Assembly: GCA_031286725.1 (NCBI GenBank)
Contig: JAITTR010000045.1
Span: 1-8,957 of the forward strand
Direction: 5' to 3'
DNA length: 8,957 nucleotides
From: Holosporales bacterium
GTDB taxonomy: Bacteria; Pseudomonadota; Alphaproteobacteria; RUG11792
Part shown: positions 7,925-8,957 of the stretch, one piece after another
Layout of the letters: the number at the start of each line of letters is the position of its first letter
How positions within the stretch are numbered: the stretch's first letter is position 1
Notes under the pieces: model-generated
Seen by the model: only the letters and a program-made list of their open reading frames with translations
What the model was told of the DNA's origin: nothing
Database searches by the model: none
Made by a program: the position numbers and the translations under genes

Positions 7925-8776
7925 TTAAAGTAAAGCTATCGAACTATTGCTAAATACTATAACTCTGCCTACTCCGGCTAGGTCTTTTTTTATTTCGACA
8001 GGAAATAGATTTTTGTTAATTTCTAGAATTTTTTCTTTTTGATCATATCCTATTTCAATAAAAATTAGGCTATCGGGATTTAAAAAACTTACGATTTTAG
8101 GAAGAATCTTTTTATAAGCGTCTATTCCGTCGACGCCGGCAAAAAGGGCTATTTCAGGATCGTACAGCGTTTCTTTATCGAGTTTGTAGCGTACGCTTAC
8201 GTACGGCGGATTTGATAAAATTGCGTCGTATCTGTTTTTTATATTTGAAAACCAATCGCTTTTTATCATGCGACATCTATCGATTAATCTTAAGTTTATA
8301 GCGTTATATTTTGCGATATTCAAAGCTTTCTCGCTAATATCCGCAAAATCTGCGGTTATATTGGGATATAGTTTCAAAATAGTCAATCCCAAGCAACCTG
8401 TTCCGGCTCCTAAGTCAAGTATTCTCATAGATTTGTTCTTATCCGGAAAGTATTTTTTGAACAAATCTATGACCAATTCGGTTTCTGGTCTGGGATCGAG
8501 GGTTTCTTTTGAAGTCTTAAAATCTATTCCATAAAACTCCTTTTTGTTTATTATCTTAGCTATAGGCTCTCTTTTTCCACGTCTTCTAGTGTAATTTAAA
8601 ATGGTGGCGTACTCTTTCTCGCTTAAAGAAAATGCCTTAGTTAAAAAAGCTTCGCTACTGGAAATATTTAATACATTAGATAATAATAAAAGAAAATCAT
8701 GTTTTGATATCTTAAAATTTATCGATATATCGGATATTTCTTTTTGAGTTAAAACACGAGGGTTTTCTATAAGCAT
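7925..8776 (-). CDS. prmC: Peptide chain release factor N5-glutamine methyltransferase
   Basis: PrmC (HemK) uses S-adenosylmethionine to methylate the glutamine of the GGQ motif in release factors RF1 and RF2 in the cytoplasm, which aids translation termination. The protein has the two expected parts: an N-terminal helical domain (about 1-85), and a class I methyltransferase domain with ILDLGAGTG (119-127) for cofactor binding and NPPY (179-182), the catalytic motif that holds the target glutamine. DPRPETE (94-100) matches the conserved segment written IPRPDTE in many relatives. The 283-aa length is normal. The gene converges on tssM and has no functional tie to secretion. The ATG at 8776 has no ribosome-binding site upstream, but a TATAAT lies so close that the message could be leaderless. 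No in-frame alternative start is better. The paralogue PrmB is less likely because of the overall motif spacing. Confidence 0.94.
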   Translation of the reverse strand: MLIENPRVLTQKEISDISINFKISKHDFLLLLSNVLNISSSEAFLTKAFSLSEKEYATILNYTRRRGKREPIAKIINKKEFYGIDFKTSKETLDPRPETELVIDLFKKYFPDKNKSMRILDLGAGTGCLGLTILKLYPNITADFADISEKALNIAKYNAINLRLIDRCRMIKSDWFSNIKNRYDAILSNPPYVSVRYKLDKETLYDPEIALFAGVDGIDAYKKILPKIVSFLNPDSLIFIEIGYDQKEKILEINKNLFPVEIKKDLAGVGRVIVFSNSSIALL

Positions 8777-8782
8777 TTAACT

Positions 8783-8824
8783 ATTATATCAAAATAAAGT
8801 ATTCCACGTGGATATCTTTAGATA
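8783..8824 (-). promoter_or_regulatory. Possible prmC promoter with two tandem dyads
   Basis: On the minus strand a perfect TATAAT occupies 8788-8783; the expected transcription start falls on or next to the A of the prmC ATG at 8776. There is no TTGACA-like box. The -35 position is occupied instead by a perfect 10-bp palindrome, TCCACGTGGA (8803-8812), followed directly by a second dyad, TATCT-TT-AGATA (8813-8824). A regulator site overlapping the promoter would fit, but neither palindrome matches an operator I recognise, and short dyads are common in AT-rich DNA. Confidence 0.35.
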
Positions 8825-8957
8825 AGAATTTATTATTAATAGATAACTATAACTCTGCAATTGAATAGATGGCAAAGCTTTAGAACGTATTAAAAACTAA
8901 ATATGTTCAGTATGAAAATTATGCAAGCGCCTTGGCGGCTATCGAATGGCCGATAAC

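Noticed and set aside
8268..8534. An 88-aa plus-strand open frame opposite prmC.
   Set aside because: It lies wholly antisense to a clearly conserved gene, has no ribosome-binding site and resembles no protein I recognise.
7956..8858. A 13-base exact direct repeat (ACTATAACTCTGC) near the prmC 3' end (7956-7968) and upstream of prmC (8846-8858).
   Set aside because: The match does not extend on either side, and one 13-mer repeat is expected by chance in a skewed window of this size. The first copy lies in the conserved GRVIVF coding stretch of prmC.

Overview
This window is a fragment of an AT-rich bacterial chromosome (roughly one-third G+C by eye) carrying part of a type VI secretion system (T6SS) next to a housekeeping gene. 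The likeliest source is an alphaproteobacterium with a reduced genome, possibly a Holosporales-like intracellular bacterium. The hints are the base composition, the scattered T6SS genes, and a DPRPETE motif in PrmC where gamma-proteobacterial PrmC usually has IPRPDTE. This placement is an inference and is not firm.

Layout, left to right: (1) 1-71, a short AT-rich stretch with overlapping inverted repeats that may end the next gene. (2) 72-731, minus strand, an Hcp-like tail-tube protein of 219 aa, longer than ordinary Hcp, apparently because of an insertion between the first two strands. (3) 732-1182, a 451-bp divergent intergenic region with candidate promoters for hcp and for the tssK operon and no supportable gene. 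(4) 1183-7882, plus strand, tssK-tssL-tssM, each joined to the next by a 4-base ATGA stop/start overlap, so almost certainly one translationally coupled operon. (5) 7883-7924, a convergent junction with alternative weak hairpins. (6) 7925-8776, minus strand, prmC, the release-factor glutamine methyltransferase. (7) 8777-8957, a short intergenic stretch with a possible leaderless prmC promoter, two tandem dyads, and a more GC-rich right edge that may touch another gene.

Together, TssL and TssM form the inner-membrane part of the T6SS membrane complex. TssK connects that complex to the cytoplasmic baseplate, and Hcp hexamers stack into the tube that is fired through it. The genes look intact: Walker A, DxxG and TKxD motifs are kept in TssM, the DotU core and a single C-terminal membrane helix in TssL, and the WHEGMLL and HPFELY-like motifs in TssK. 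The lipoprotein gene tssJ, often found next to tssK, is not in this window. TssM is unusually long, ends in a highly charged tail, and seems to have one rather than two N-terminal membrane helices. No tRNA, rRNA, CRISPR, insertion sequence or complete unfamiliar gene system was recognised.
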